A stretch of DNA of 16,487 nt from Verrucomicrobiota bacterium (GTDB lineage Bacteria > Verrucomicrobiota > Verrucomicrobiia > Opitutales > Opitutaceae), in the NCBI GenBank assembly GCA_023430825.1, contig JAEYYL010000199.1, positions 1 to 16,487 on the forward strand, given 5' to 3'. The position numbers and the translations under genes are program-made. Within the stretch, counting starts at the first letter, position 1, and each line of letters starts with the position of its first letter. The notes beneath the pieces were generated by a model. The model saw nothing but the letters and a program-made list of their open reading frames with translations. It made no database searches and had not been told where the DNA came from. Of the stretch, positions 1 through 6,602 are shown piece by piece.

Positions 1-61
1 CACCCCGTCTTGGGCCGGCCGCCGGCGGCCACGCCCTCCTTCGCCGCGTGCGGCACGCATA

Positions 62-1036
62 TCAACCGGCCCGTCGCCCGCCGTCACGGATCGATCGCAC
101 CGCCCGCGCCACGACCGCCACCAACACCACCGTCCCGCCGAACAACGCGAAAGCCGACGGCTTCTCCCCCAACGCCAGCAGCACCCACAACGGATTCAGG
201 ATCGGCTCGATCACCGGCACGAGCACCGCTTCGAGCGCCGTCACCTGCTTGATCGCCCGCGCATACAACCAATAGGACACCCCGAGCTGCACCACGCCGA
301 GCGCGACCAGCGCCGCCCACCCGGTCGCGCTCAACGCCGGCGCCTCCACGATCCACGGCAGCCCGATCGCAAACGCGAGCAGGTTGCCCAGGATGATCGA
401 CTCCACCGGCGAGCCATCCTTCTGCCGCCGCAACGCAATCGTCATCGCCGCGAAAAACACCCCGCTCAGGATCGCCACGGTGTTGCCCAGCATCGCCGTC
501 AGCTCGAGCCCGTCCGCGAAAAACAGCGTCATCCCCGCGAGCACCGCCGCAATCGTCAGCCAGTCCGCCCGCGTCGCCCGCTCGCCGAGAAACCACGCGC
601 CGAACAGCGCGACCCATACCGGCGCCGTGTATTGGAGCAGGATCGCATTCGCCGCGGTCGTCAGCTTCGTGGCCGTGCAAAACGAGATCGTGCACGCCGC
701 GTAGCCGACCGCCCCGATCACCTGCGCCCGCGAAAAATGAAACCGCAGCCCGCGGCACGTCGCCATCAGGAACAGCGCCGCGATGAAACCCCGCGCCCCC
801 GCCACCGCCAGCGGCGGCCACTCCACCGCCTTGATCAACAACCCGCCCAGGCTCCAGCACAACGCCGCAACCGTCAGCAGACCCAGAGCGCGCGTGTGAG
901 CGGGATTTTTCACGAGAGCAGACCATCCTTGGGCCGCACCTCCCATCCCCGCCAGCCGTTTTCCGCGCGCGCGGACGCCGCTCCGCACCCGTTCATGTAA
1001 GGACAATGCACGCAGTGTGATTGCCAAGATCTGCAC
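62..1036 (-). CDS. EamA/DMT-superfamily permease
   Basis: Integral membrane transporter of the drug/metabolite transporter (EamA) superfamily, which exports small metabolites or amino acids; the substrate cannot be read from sequence. The 324-residue protein is a run of hydrophobic helices in two EamA-type halves. The first starts near residue 50 (ALGLLTVAALCWSLGGLLIK) and the second near residue 185. A typical C-terminal stretch is VLVPVIEPILNPLWVLLALGE. About ten helices are expected. The chosen start is a GTG at 1036 with GGAGG five bases upstream (minus strand of 1042-1046). This adds a basic 45-residue N-terminus that is longer than usual. An ATG at 946 would give a more standard length but has no SD. 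It is divergent from the DksA-like gene across 55 bp. The family call is firm; the start is less so. Confidence 0.88.
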   Translation of the reverse strand: MQILAITLRALSLHERVRSGVRARGKRLAGMGGAAQGWSALVKNPAHTRALGLLTVAALCWSLGGLLIKAVEWPPLAVAGARGFIAALFLMATCRGLRFHFSRAQVIGAVGYAACTISFCTATKLTTAANAILLQYTAPVWVALFGAWFLGERATRADWLTIAAVLAGMTLFFADGLELTAMLGNTVAILSGVFFAAMTIALRRQKDGSPVESIILGNLLAFAIGLPWIVEAPALSATGWAALVALGVVQLGVSYWLYARAIKQVTALEAVLVPVIEPILNPLWVLLALGEKPSAFALFGGTVVLVAVVARAVRSIRDGGRRAG

Positions 1037-1091
1037 GGTCGCCTCCGGCTCCCGGGCGTAGGTTCACCCGTTCATCCAACCGGAGGGCCTC
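1037..1091. promoter_or_regulatory. Divergent intergenic region with two facing ribosome binding sites
   Basis: This 55-bp gap separates the divergent permease and DksA-like genes and must hold most of both leaders. CCTCC at 1042-1046 is the SD (GGAGG) of the minus-strand permease, and GGAGG at 1082-1086 is the SD of the plus-strand gene. I see no convincing -35/-10 pair, so promoters may overlap the coding starts. Confidence 0.5.
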
Positions 1092-1523
1092 ATGAAATCA
1101 TCCCGAGCCAGTCCACCGCCCGCGACGCCCGACTCCGATCGGGCCCGGCGAAACCCGCTCCGCCCCACCGTGCCCCGGCGCTGGGCGTGGCACTACCGCG
1201 CGCTGCTCCACCTCCGCGACACCCTGCAGCGCGAACGCGATGAACACGCCAGCGCCATACGCCGGCCGCTCGACCCCGGCGGCGAGGACCTCGTCGACGT
1301 CGCCAACGACCGATATGAACGCGACACCCTCCTGGCGGAAATCCGCTTGGAGAACGCCGAACTCGCCGAGGTCGAGGCCGCCCTCGACCGCATCCGCCGG
1401 CGCACCTACGGCCGCTGTGAAATCACCGGTCGGCCGATTTCCGCCGCTCGCCTGCGCGCCATCCCGTGGACGCGGCTCTCCCGCGTCGCCGCGCTGCACC
1501 TGAAGGAACGCCTCCAACGCTGA
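1092..1523 (+). CDS. DksA/TraR-family protein with degenerate zinc finger
   Basis: Small (143 aa) DksA/TraR-like protein. Members bind the RNA polymerase secondary channel and alter promoter kinetics, often with ppGpp. A Pro/Arg-rich tail (1-30) precedes a long helical hairpin (about 32-103). At its tip DLVDVA (66-71) matches the D-x2-D-x-A motif that acts near the polymerase active site (DPVDRA in E. coli DksA). The C-terminal part, TYGRCEITGRPISAARLRAIP (105-125), follows the usual YGxCxxCGxxIxxxRLxAxP pattern. Only C109 remains of the four zinc cysteines: the second is T112, and the final CxxC region reads TRLSRVAA. It is probably a zinc-independent DksA-like regulator. The ATG has GGAGG at 1082-1086, five bases upstream. 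Family is clear; polymerase binding is inferred. Confidence 0.85.
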   Translation: MKSSRASPPPATPDSDRARRNPLRPTVPRRWAWHYRALLHLRDTLQRERDEHASAIRRPLDPGGEDLVDVANDRYERDTLLAEIRLENAELAEVEAALDRIRRRTYGRCEITGRPISAARLRAIPWTRLSRVAALHLKERLQR

Positions 1524-1556
1524 CGCCCCGCGCCCGCCCGAGCACGCGACGTCCGC

Positions 1557-1766
1557 TCAACCCGCGTGCCGTCCGCGCGTATGCTCGCGCGCCACGCGCG
1601 CGGCCGCCGTGACATCCATCTTCCGTCCGGCTTGCCCGCGTCCCGGATGCTTCGTCGCCTCCCGGCCGACCAAGCTCCGGGCGGGCGCGGCCGGATAAAC
1701 CGCCCCATGCGCGACCGGCACGGCCGGCAGGCTCGTGCCGGCGAGGAACGTTGTATCCGTTTTCAT
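1557..1766 (-). CDS. Small hypothetical protein downstream of adenylate kinase
   Basis: A 69-codon ORF that I do not recognise. Its ATG is preceded by one of the best SD sequences in the window, GGGAGGTG on the minus strand (1771-1778), four bases from the start. It begins 25 bp after the stop of the adenylate kinase-like gene on the same strand, so the two are probably co-transcribed. The product starts MKTDTTFLAGTSLPAVPVAH, then becomes basic and Gly/Ala/Arg-rich, with no cysteine, no clear membrane segment and no known motif. Its 3' end faces the DksA-like gene (34 bp apart). The strong ribosome binding site and operon position argue for translation. The biased composition and overlapping open frames argue for caution. 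Confidence 0.5.
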   Translation of the reverse strand: MKTDTTFLAGTSLPAVPVAHGAVYPAAPARSLVGREATKHPGRGQAGRKMDVTAAARVAREHTRGRHAG

Positions 1767-1791
1767 GATTCACCTCCCGTTTCGGACGACC

Positions 1792-2583
1792 TCAGGCCGT
1801 CGCCAGCGCAACCGCGACCGCGGCCGCCGAGGGCACGCGAAACCCGCGCGCGGCCAGCCCCTCGAGCGTCTGTTCGAAGATCACATCGGACTCCTCCGCC
1901 GCATCGATCGTGAGCAGAAGCTTCCGCCGGCGATAGTAGTCCACCACCGGCGCGATCGCCGCCGCGTGGACCTCCAGCCGCGCACGGATCGCCGACGGCT
2001 CGTCATCCCGCCGCTGCAACAGCGGCGCGCCACAGAGGTCGCACACCCCGCAGGTGCGCGGCGGGCGGCTGACCAGGTGATAAAGCGCGTGACAGTTGCC
2101 GCACATCCGGCGACCCGCGATGCGTCCCGCCAATTCCATCGCCGGCAGGTCGTAGTGGATGACCGCATCGAGCTGCACCCGCTCCGCCGCGAGCAGGCCG
2201 TCGAGGGCCACCGCCTGCGCCAGCGTCCGCGGAAATCCATCGAGCAGAAATCCGGCCGGGCAGCGCAGGCACGCGCGGCGGTCGCGCATGATCGAGAGCA
2301 CGACGTCGTCCGGCACGAGCCGCCCGCTCTGCATCAACTCCTGCGCATCCGCCATCGCCGTATCCAAAGTCGAAGCACGCTCCCGGGCCGCCCGGAAGAT
2401 ATCGCCCGTCGAGAGCGGACACGCGCCGAGCGCTGCGGTGAGCAGCGCGGTCTGGGTGCCTTTGCCCACGCCGGGAGGGCCGAGCAATACCAGATGCCAC
2501 GTCCGGTCCGAAACCACCGGCGGCTGCAGGCAATGAAACTGGTCGCCCTGCAACCAGGTCGTTTGATCGCGAAGGAGGCTCAT
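1792..2583 (-). CDS. Adenylate kinase-like nucleoside monophosphate kinase, zinc-lid type
   Basis: Adenylate kinase family (ATP + AMP = 2 ADP), cytoplasmic, 263 aa. Seen in order: P-loop GPPGVGKGT (35-43), STGDIFR (58-64, NMP binding), GFLLDGFPRT (111-120), GRRMCGNC (157-164) opening a zinc lid with C161/C164 and C181/C184 in the classic Cx2C-x16-Cx2C spacing, then QRRDDE (190-195) and the RARL helix. Two features are odd. About 30 residues precede the P-loop strand, where most adenylate kinases have only a few, and the C-terminus ends in an Ala/Val-rich tail. The frame is open upstream to 2631, but the ATG at 2583 is preferred because GAGG lies seven bases before it. The extension suggests a divergent paralogue rather than the essential copy, hence no symbol. 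Another NMP specificity cannot be excluded. Confidence 0.9.
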   Translation of the reverse strand: MSLLRDQTTWLQGDQFHCLQPPVVSDRTWHLVLLGPPGVGKGTQTALLTAALGACPLSTGDIFRAARERASTLDTAMADAQELMQSGRLVPDDVVLSIMRDRRACLRCPAGFLLDGFPRTLAQAVALDGLLAAERVQLDAVIHYDLPAMELAGRIAGRRMCGNCHALYHLVSRPPRTCGVCDLCGAPLLQRRDDEPSAIRARLEVHAAAIAPVVDYYRRRKLLLTIDAAEESDVIFEQTLEGLAARGFRVPSAAAVAVALATA

Positions 2584-2685
2584 GGTGAAACCTCGTCCCA
2601 TTCCGCGCGCGCGCTCCGTCGATTTTGCCAAATGCCGCGCAGTTCTTGGCCTCGCGATCGCCTCACGTCCGCGTCGTGGGTCACC

Positions 2686-2904
2686 TCACGGCGACGGAAA
2701 CTTCGCCAGCCCGATCATCACCTGCTCGACCTCGAGCGCCGCCCGCGCGCCTGCGGTGGCCAGCCGCGCCCGCAGCGCTTCGTGCTCGCCGCGCGACGGA
2801 TCGGCCGGATGTCCGGCCGGCAAGCGACTTGTCTCCACCGCCGGTGCAGCGTCCGAAATTCGCGGCGGCCTGGGGTCCTGCGACGGTGTTTGGTCGTTCG
2901 CCAT
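2686..2904 (-). CDS. Small hypothetical ORF upstream of adenylate kinase-like gene
   Basis: A 72-codon ORF on the same strand as the adenylate kinase-like gene, ending about 100 bp before it. I do not recognise it. The product is hydrophilic, with a Pro/Asp-rich first half and a helical, charged second half (EHEALRARLATAGARAALEV), and has no cysteine or membrane segment. Its third codon positions are strongly GC-rich like the real genes here, and the amino-acid mix is less Arg-dominated than most antisense frames. Its ATG has only a weak GGGACGAG-like sequence upstream. It is the best coding candidate in the otherwise empty stretch between 2584 and 3100. It may be the first gene of a three-gene unit with the kinase and the 69-codon ORF. 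Confidence 0.4.
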   Translation of the reverse strand: MANDQTPSQDPRPPRISDAAPAVETSRLPAGHPADPSRGEHEALRARLATAGARAALEVEQVMIGLAKFPSP

Positions 2905-3100
2905 GCCGCAGTCTCGTCCCGGCGCGCCGCGCCGGCCACGCGCCGATTGCCGATTGCTGCGCGCATTTTGGCCAGCTCGCGCGCGCCGTTTTACTTTCGT
3001 CCTTCCCGCAGTATTCTGCCCGCAGCGCCGGAGACGCAGGCCGGCATTTCGCCGACCCGCCTCGCGGCCAGCCAGCAGCCACGCTCAAACAGGAGGACGT
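2905..3100. other. Intergenic leader of the deacylase gene
   Basis: About 200 bp between the minus-strand small ORF and the deacylase start. The open plus-strand frame extends upstream but reads as Arg/Pro-rich low-quality sequence with no family resemblance, so I treat it as non-coding. AGGAGG at 3091-3096 is the ribosome binding site of the deacylase. No clear promoter boxes were found. Confidence 0.5.
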
Positions 3101-3565
3101 ATGGCCACGAATAAACTGAAAGCGTTCCTCGATCGCGAAGGCGTCAAATACATCGCGATCCAGCACTCGCCCGCCTTCACCGCCGCGGAAGTCGCCGACT
3201 CCGCCCACGTCGCGGCGCGGGATTTCGCCAAGACCGTCATCGTGAAAATCGACGGCGTGCCCGCCATGCTCGTGCTCCCCGCCACACGGCGGCTGTTGAT
3301 TCACGAACTCCGCGAGATGTTCGAGTCGGAAAACGTGAAACTCGCCACGGAATCCGAACTGCGCGCCTGGTTCCCCGACTGCGAACTCGGCGCGATGCCA
3401 CCCCTCGGTCCGCTCTACGGCATGAAGGTCTATGTCGCCGCCAGCCTCGCCCACGAACCCGAGATCGCGTTCAACGCCGGCACCCACACCGAAGTCGTCA
3501 AACTCGCCTACGAGGAGTTCGATCGCCTCGTCCGCCCCCTCGTCCTCGACCTCGTCACCACCTGA
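3101..3565 (+). CDS. YbaK/EbsC-family aminoacyl-tRNA deacylase
   Basis: Cytoplasmic trans-editing enzyme of the YbaK/ProX/prolyl-tRNA editing family, which hydrolyses mischarged aminoacyl-tRNAs (often Cys- or Ala-tRNA(Pro)). The 154-residue length is normal. Landmarks are HSPAFTAAEVA (22-32), AKTVIVKIDG (43-52) with the conserved lysine K45 expected in the active-site pocket, LATESEL (81-87), GAMPPLGPLYGM (97-108) matching the family GxxPPxG loop, and FNAGTHTEVVKL (124-135). The ATG at 3101 is fixed by AGGAGG four bases upstream; the open frame before it lacks family features. It stands alone, converging on the LysR gene with 12 bp between them. The exact tRNA substrate is not determinable. 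Confidence 0.92.
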   Translation: MATNKLKAFLDREGVKYIAIQHSPAFTAAEVADSAHVAARDFAKTVIVKIDGVPAMLVLPATRRLLIHELREMFESENVKLATESELRAWFPDCELGAMPPLGPLYGMKVYVAASLAHEPEIAFNAGTHTEVVKLAYEEFDRLVRPLVLDLVTT

Positions 3566-3577
3566 TCCCCATCGAGC

Positions 3578-4495
3578 TCACGCGCTCGCGCCGCCGCCCA
3601 GCGCCGCGAGCATCGTGCGCACCGGCGCGGCGGTCTTCCCGCGCTGCCACGCCACGAGCAGTTCCCACTTCACGGCGGCGTCGCGCAAAACGAGAAACGC
3701 CACGCCGGGCGCATGCGTGCGCGTCGCATACTCCGGCAAAAGCCCCACCGCGCCTTCGCTCACGACCATCGCCATGCCATGGGTCAGGCTGTCCGCATCC
3801 GCCACGAAACGCGCACGGAATCCTGCACGCCGACAGATCTGCGTCACCCAGCGGTTGTGCCCGGGCAAATCGCTTTCCGCCGCGCCGATGAACAACTCTC
3901 CGCGCAAATCCGCCAGCCGCACGGAGGTCGCGCCCGCCAGCGGATGACTCGCCGGCACCGCCGCGAATACCCGTAAAAACGCCACCCGCCGCACATAAAA
4001 TTCCCGCGCCAGAAACGCCCCCGCGCTGCCCACCAGCGCGAGATCGATCTCGCCCTTGCGCAACGCCGCGATCTGTTCGCCCGGCGACAGGTCCAGCAGC
4101 TTCACCTTCACCTCCGGATGCTCGCGCCGGAGCACCGTCAGCGCCGGGTTCAGATAATCCGGCGCCGCCGACATCAAGTAACCCACGCGCAAACTCGCGC
4201 TCTGCCCGCGCGCCAACCGCCGCACTTCCCCGAGCGCCGTCTCCAACTCGGTCAACGCCGGACGCACCCTCGCCAGCAGCGCGTTGCCCGTCGCGGTCGG
4301 CGCCACCCCGGTGGAACTCCGCTCCAACACCCGCCCGCCCACCTCCTGCTCCAGCGCGTGCATCTGGCGCGTGAGCGTGGACTGCGACACCCGCAGCCGC
4401 TCCGCCGCCCGGTTCAGGCTGCCCAGTTCCGCCACGATGAAAAACGAACGCAGGAGATCGAGGTTCAAGCCGCCGACGTTATGCGCCGCGCGCAT
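3578..4495 (-). CDS. LysR-type transcriptional regulator
   Basis: LysR-family DNA-binding regulator of 305 aa (normal is about 300). The N-terminal winged helix-turn-helix spans roughly residues 11-70: LDLLRSFFIVAELGSLNRAA, then RVSQSTLTRQMHALEQEVG and RVLERS. The effector-binding domain follows from about residue 95 (LRVGYLM) to the end. The frame is open much further upstream over unrelated Gly/Arg-rich sequence, so I chose the ATG at 4495. A TTG at 4468 would give the more typical MNLDLLRSFF start and is a real alternative; neither has a strong SD. It is divergent, across 57 bp, from a run of four plus-strand genes including a ring-cleaving dioxygenase and a quinone reductase. LysR regulators often control the divergent operon, so it probably senses a quinone, aromatic or electrophile. 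Confidence 0.93.
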   Translation of the reverse strand: MRAAHNVGGLNLDLLRSFFIVAELGSLNRAAERLRVSQSTLTRQMHALEQEVGGRVLERSSTGVAPTATGNALLARVRPALTELETALGEVRRLARGQSASLRVGYLMSAAPDYLNPALTVLRREHPEVKVKLLDLSPGEQIAALRKGEIDLALVGSAGAFLAREFYVRRVAFLRVFAAVPASHPLAGATSVRLADLRGELFIGAAESDLPGHNRWVTQICRRAGFRARFVADADSLTHGMAMVVSEGAVGLLPEYATRTHAPGVAFLVLRDAAVKWELLVAWQRGKTAAPVRTMLAALGGGASA

Positions 4496-4552
4496 GACGG
4501 CAAGCCGTCCCGCGCAGTAGGCGGCCCGGCGCCGCGATGTTATCGTCACGGC

Positions 4553-4831
4553 ATGAAATTCAACGCCCACCGTCGCCGCACGCTCCTCCGTTTCACCGCC
4601 GTCGCCGCTCTCCTCGCCACCGTCGGCACCTGGGTCGCCACCGGCGCGCACCTCGGCTGGACGCAGACGACGATCACCACGCTGCAACACGACGAGATCA
4701 CCGGCATCGACTATCCCGTGCACCGCTCCGGCTTCGTCGCCGGCATCGAGGTGCTCGCCGTCGGCGCCGCCACCGCCGCCACGTTCGCCGCGGCGAGCTA
4801 CCTCACCACCCGCCGCGCCGTCCGCGCCTGA
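4553..4831 (+). CDS. Small two-helix membrane protein
   Basis: A 92-residue protein I cannot assign to a named family. A basic N-terminus (MKFNAHRRR) is followed by a hydrophobic helix at about 11-30. A polar, probably extracytoplasmic loop (TQTTITTLQHDEITGIDYP) leads to a second hydrophobic segment at about 60-83 and a short basic tail (TTRRAVRA). Both termini are therefore probably cytoplasmic. It starts 57 bp from the divergent LysR gene and ends 34 bp before the YceI-family gene. It is therefore probably the first gene of that unit and may help anchor or accompany the exported YceI protein. No SD is visible. Codon use is like its neighbours. Confidence 0.7.
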   Translation: MKFNAHRRRTLLRFTAVAALLATVGTWVATGAHLGWTQTTITTLQHDEITGIDYPVHRSGFVAGIEVLAVGAATAATFAAASYLTTRRAVRA

Positions 4832-4865
4832 ACTTTCTCTCTCAACCACCCACTCCCTCACCATT

Positions 4866-5504
4866 ATGAATATGACGACCACGCTCCGCTCTTCCCTCCA
4901 GTTCGCCGCCGCGCTCAGCGCCGCCGCTTTCACGTCGCACGCCGCGCCGCAGTCCTTCGATTTCAAGGACCCGAAGGGCGTGAACAACGTCCAGTTCCAG
5001 CTCGACGCCCCGCTCGAGTCGATCACCGGCACCGCCAACGGTATCAGCGGGACGGTTACATTCGACCGCGCCGCCCCCGCCACCGTCACCGGCCGCATCG
5101 TCGTCGACGCCGCGTCGCTCACCGTCGGCAATCCGCTGATGCGCGAGCATCTCCTCGGCTCCAACTGGCTCGATGTCGCGCAGCATCCCACGATCACGTT
5201 CGAAGCCGACAAGGTTGCCAACGTTCGCACGCAGGGCGCCCAGATCCTCGCCGACGTTTCCGGCCGACTCACGGTCAAGGGCGTTAGCAAGGACGTCACC
5301 GTGCCCGTCTCGTTCACCCACCTGCCCGACAAGCTCGGCGCGCGTCTCGGCGATGCGGCGTTGCAGGGCGACCTGCTGGTCCTCCGCGCCAACTTCGTGA
5401 TCGACCGCAGCACGTTCGGCATCATGCCCGGCCAGGCCACCGACAAGGTCGCCGAGTCGATCCACCTCTCGCTCAGCATCGCCGGCGCCGCGCCGCGCAG
5501 CTGA
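4866..5504 (+). CDS. Exported YceI-family protein
   Basis: YceI-like protein of 212 aa; the family forms a lipocalin-like barrel binding polyisoprenoids or other lipids in the periplasm, and often neighbours redox or quinone genes. A signal peptide is visible (MNMTTTLRSSLQFAAALSAA, cleavage likely after SHA, near residue 26). The mature part shows family landmarks: VNNVQFQLDAPLESITGTA, GRIVVDAASLTVGNPLMREHL, LDVAQHPTITFEA, VSGRLTVKGVSKDVTVPVSF and IDRSTFGI. Its 35-nt leader (4831-4865) contains no G and therefore no SD. It lies between the two-helix membrane protein and the dioxygenase; an 11-bp-stem hairpin follows 22 bp after the stop. The family call is firm; the bound ligand is unknown. 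Confidence 0.92.
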   Translation: MNMTTTLRSSLQFAAALSAAAFTSHAAPQSFDFKDPKGVNNVQFQLDAPLESITGTANGISGTVTFDRAAPATVTGRIVVDAASLTVGNPLMREHLLGSNWLDVAQHPTITFEADKVANVRTQGAQILADVSGRLTVKGVSKDVTVPVSFTHLPDKLGARLGDAALQGDLLVLRANFVIDRSTFGIMPGQATDKVAESIHLSLSIAGAAPRS

Positions 5505-5526
5505 GCCGCCTTTCCTCAACCCCCTC

Positions 5527-5554
5527 TCTCGCGGCCGTCACACCGGCCGCGAGA
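5527..5554 (+). terminator. GC-rich hairpin between YceI and dioxygenase genes
   Basis: A perfect 11-bp inverted repeat: TCTCGCGGCCG at 5527-5537 pairs with 5544-5554 around the loop TCACAC. It sits 22 bp after the YceI stop and 19 bp before the dioxygenase start. No T-tract follows, so it is not a textbook intrinsic terminator. It could be a partial terminator, a processing or stability element, or simply a stable leader structure. Confidence 0.5.
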
Positions 5555-5573
5555 CTCCGCCGTCTCTCCCGCC

Positions 5574-6527
5574 ATGATCTCCTCCGTCACCGGCCTCCAT
5601 CACCTGACCGCTATCGCCACCGACGCGCAGGCGAACATCGATTTCTACGCCGGCCTCCTCGGCCTGCGGCTCGTCAAGAAAACCGTGAACTTCGACGACC
5701 CGTCCGCGTATCATCTCTATTACGGCGACGCCTCCGGCAGCCCCGGCAGCATCGTCACGTTTTTCTACTGGCCCGGCGCGTCGCGCGGCCAGGTCGGCGC
5801 CGGGCAAGTCAGCGCCATCACCTTGTCCGCACCCGCGTCCTCGCTCGATTTCTGGCAGGCCCGCCTCGCGCGTCACCGCGTTTCGTCCGCGCGCCGCTCG
5901 CGTTTCGGGGAAGACGTGCTCGCCTTCACCGATCCCGACGGGATTCCGGTCGAGATCGTCGCGGTGAACGACGACGCCCGCCGCGGCTGGACCGGCGCGG
6001 GCATCGCCGCCGCCCACGCGCTGCGCGGACTACACACGGTCGAACTCACGGTCCGCGACGCTGCGCCGACCGAGGCGCTGCTCACCGGACTCATGGGTTT
6101 CGCACTCGTTCGCCGCGAAGGCCATCGCGCGCGTTTCGCGGCGGCTAACGCCAGCTCCACCTCCGGCGGCTTCGTCGACGTGATCGGCGACGCCCACGCG
6201 CCGCGCGGCACACCGGGCGCGGGCACGATTCATCACATCGCCTATCGCGTCGCGACCGACGAAGCCGAGCTGGCCATGCAGGAGCGGCTCACCGGCGCCG
6301 GTTATCACGTTTCCGACGTGCGCGACCGCGACTACTTTCGCTCGATCTACTATCGCGAGCGCGGCGGCATCCTGTTCGAGATCGCCACCGACGCGCCGGG
6401 TTTCGCCATCGACGAGCCCGCGGAGTCGCTCGGCCACACCTTGCAGTTGCCGCGGCAGTTTCGGCCTGTTCGCACCCGCATCGAAGCGTTGCTGCCGCCG
6501 TTGCAACCGGCGCGTCAGTTTGCGTAA
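5574..6527 (+). CDS. VOC-family ring-cleaving dioxygenase (MhqO/PcpA-like)
   Basis: Two-domain vicinal-oxygen-chelate protein of 317 aa, like the MhqO/PcpA group that opens hydroquinone- or catechol-type rings using Fe(II). The first half has GLHHLTAIATDAQANIDFYA (7-26) and the family string TVNFDDPSAYHLYYGD (37-52) then TFFYWP (62-67). The second VOC repeat starts near RGLHTVELTV (151-160) and carries IHHIAYRV (219-226) and GGILFEIATD (264-273). Metal ligands are expected at H10, H221 and E269, by analogy with PcpA. No SD precedes the ATG; the leader is pyrimidine-rich. The neighbouring WrbA-like reductase would convert quinones to hydroquinones that this enzyme could cleave. The true substrate is unknown. 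Confidence 0.9.
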   Translation: MISSVTGLHHLTAIATDAQANIDFYAGLLGLRLVKKTVNFDDPSAYHLYYGDASGSPGSIVTFFYWPGASRGQVGAGQVSAITLSAPASSLDFWQARLARHRVSSARRSRFGEDVLAFTDPDGIPVEIVAVNDDARRGWTGAGIAAAHALRGLHTVELTVRDAAPTEALLTGLMGFALVRREGHRARFAAANASSTSGGFVDVIGDAHAPRGTPGAGTIHHIAYRVATDEAELAMQERLTGAGYHVSDVRDRDYFRSIYYRERGGILFEIATDAPGFAIDEPAESLGHTLQLPRQFRPVRTRIEALLPPLQPARQFA

Positions 6528-6602
6528 CCGAGCCCGGCGCGCGCTGTCCGTCCTTCGATCCATCCCATCCCTCCTGTAATCCACCCAACCCATCCTCTCC
6601 TC

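Noticed and set aside
17..30. GGCCGCCGGCGGCC palindrome at the left edge
   Set aside because: A 14-base perfect palindrome made only of G and C is expected by chance in such DNA, and too little flank is available to judge a terminator.
1041..1086. CCTCCGG (1042-1048) and CCGGAGG (1080-1086) as a hairpin hiding the DksA-like SD
   Set aside because: The symmetry is explained by two Shine-Dalgarno sequences facing away on opposite strands, one for each divergent gene.
2582..3100. An N-terminal extension of the deacylase to 327 residues
   Set aside because: The family length is about 155, and AGGAGG directly precedes the ATG at 3101. The upstream residues are low-complexity Arg/Pro/Ala.
4496..5479. 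The LysR frame extended upstream to 5479 (a 633-residue fusion)
   Set aside because: The extra sequence is antisense to the membrane protein and YceI genes and lacks domains; the LysR domain starts normally at about 4495 or 4468.
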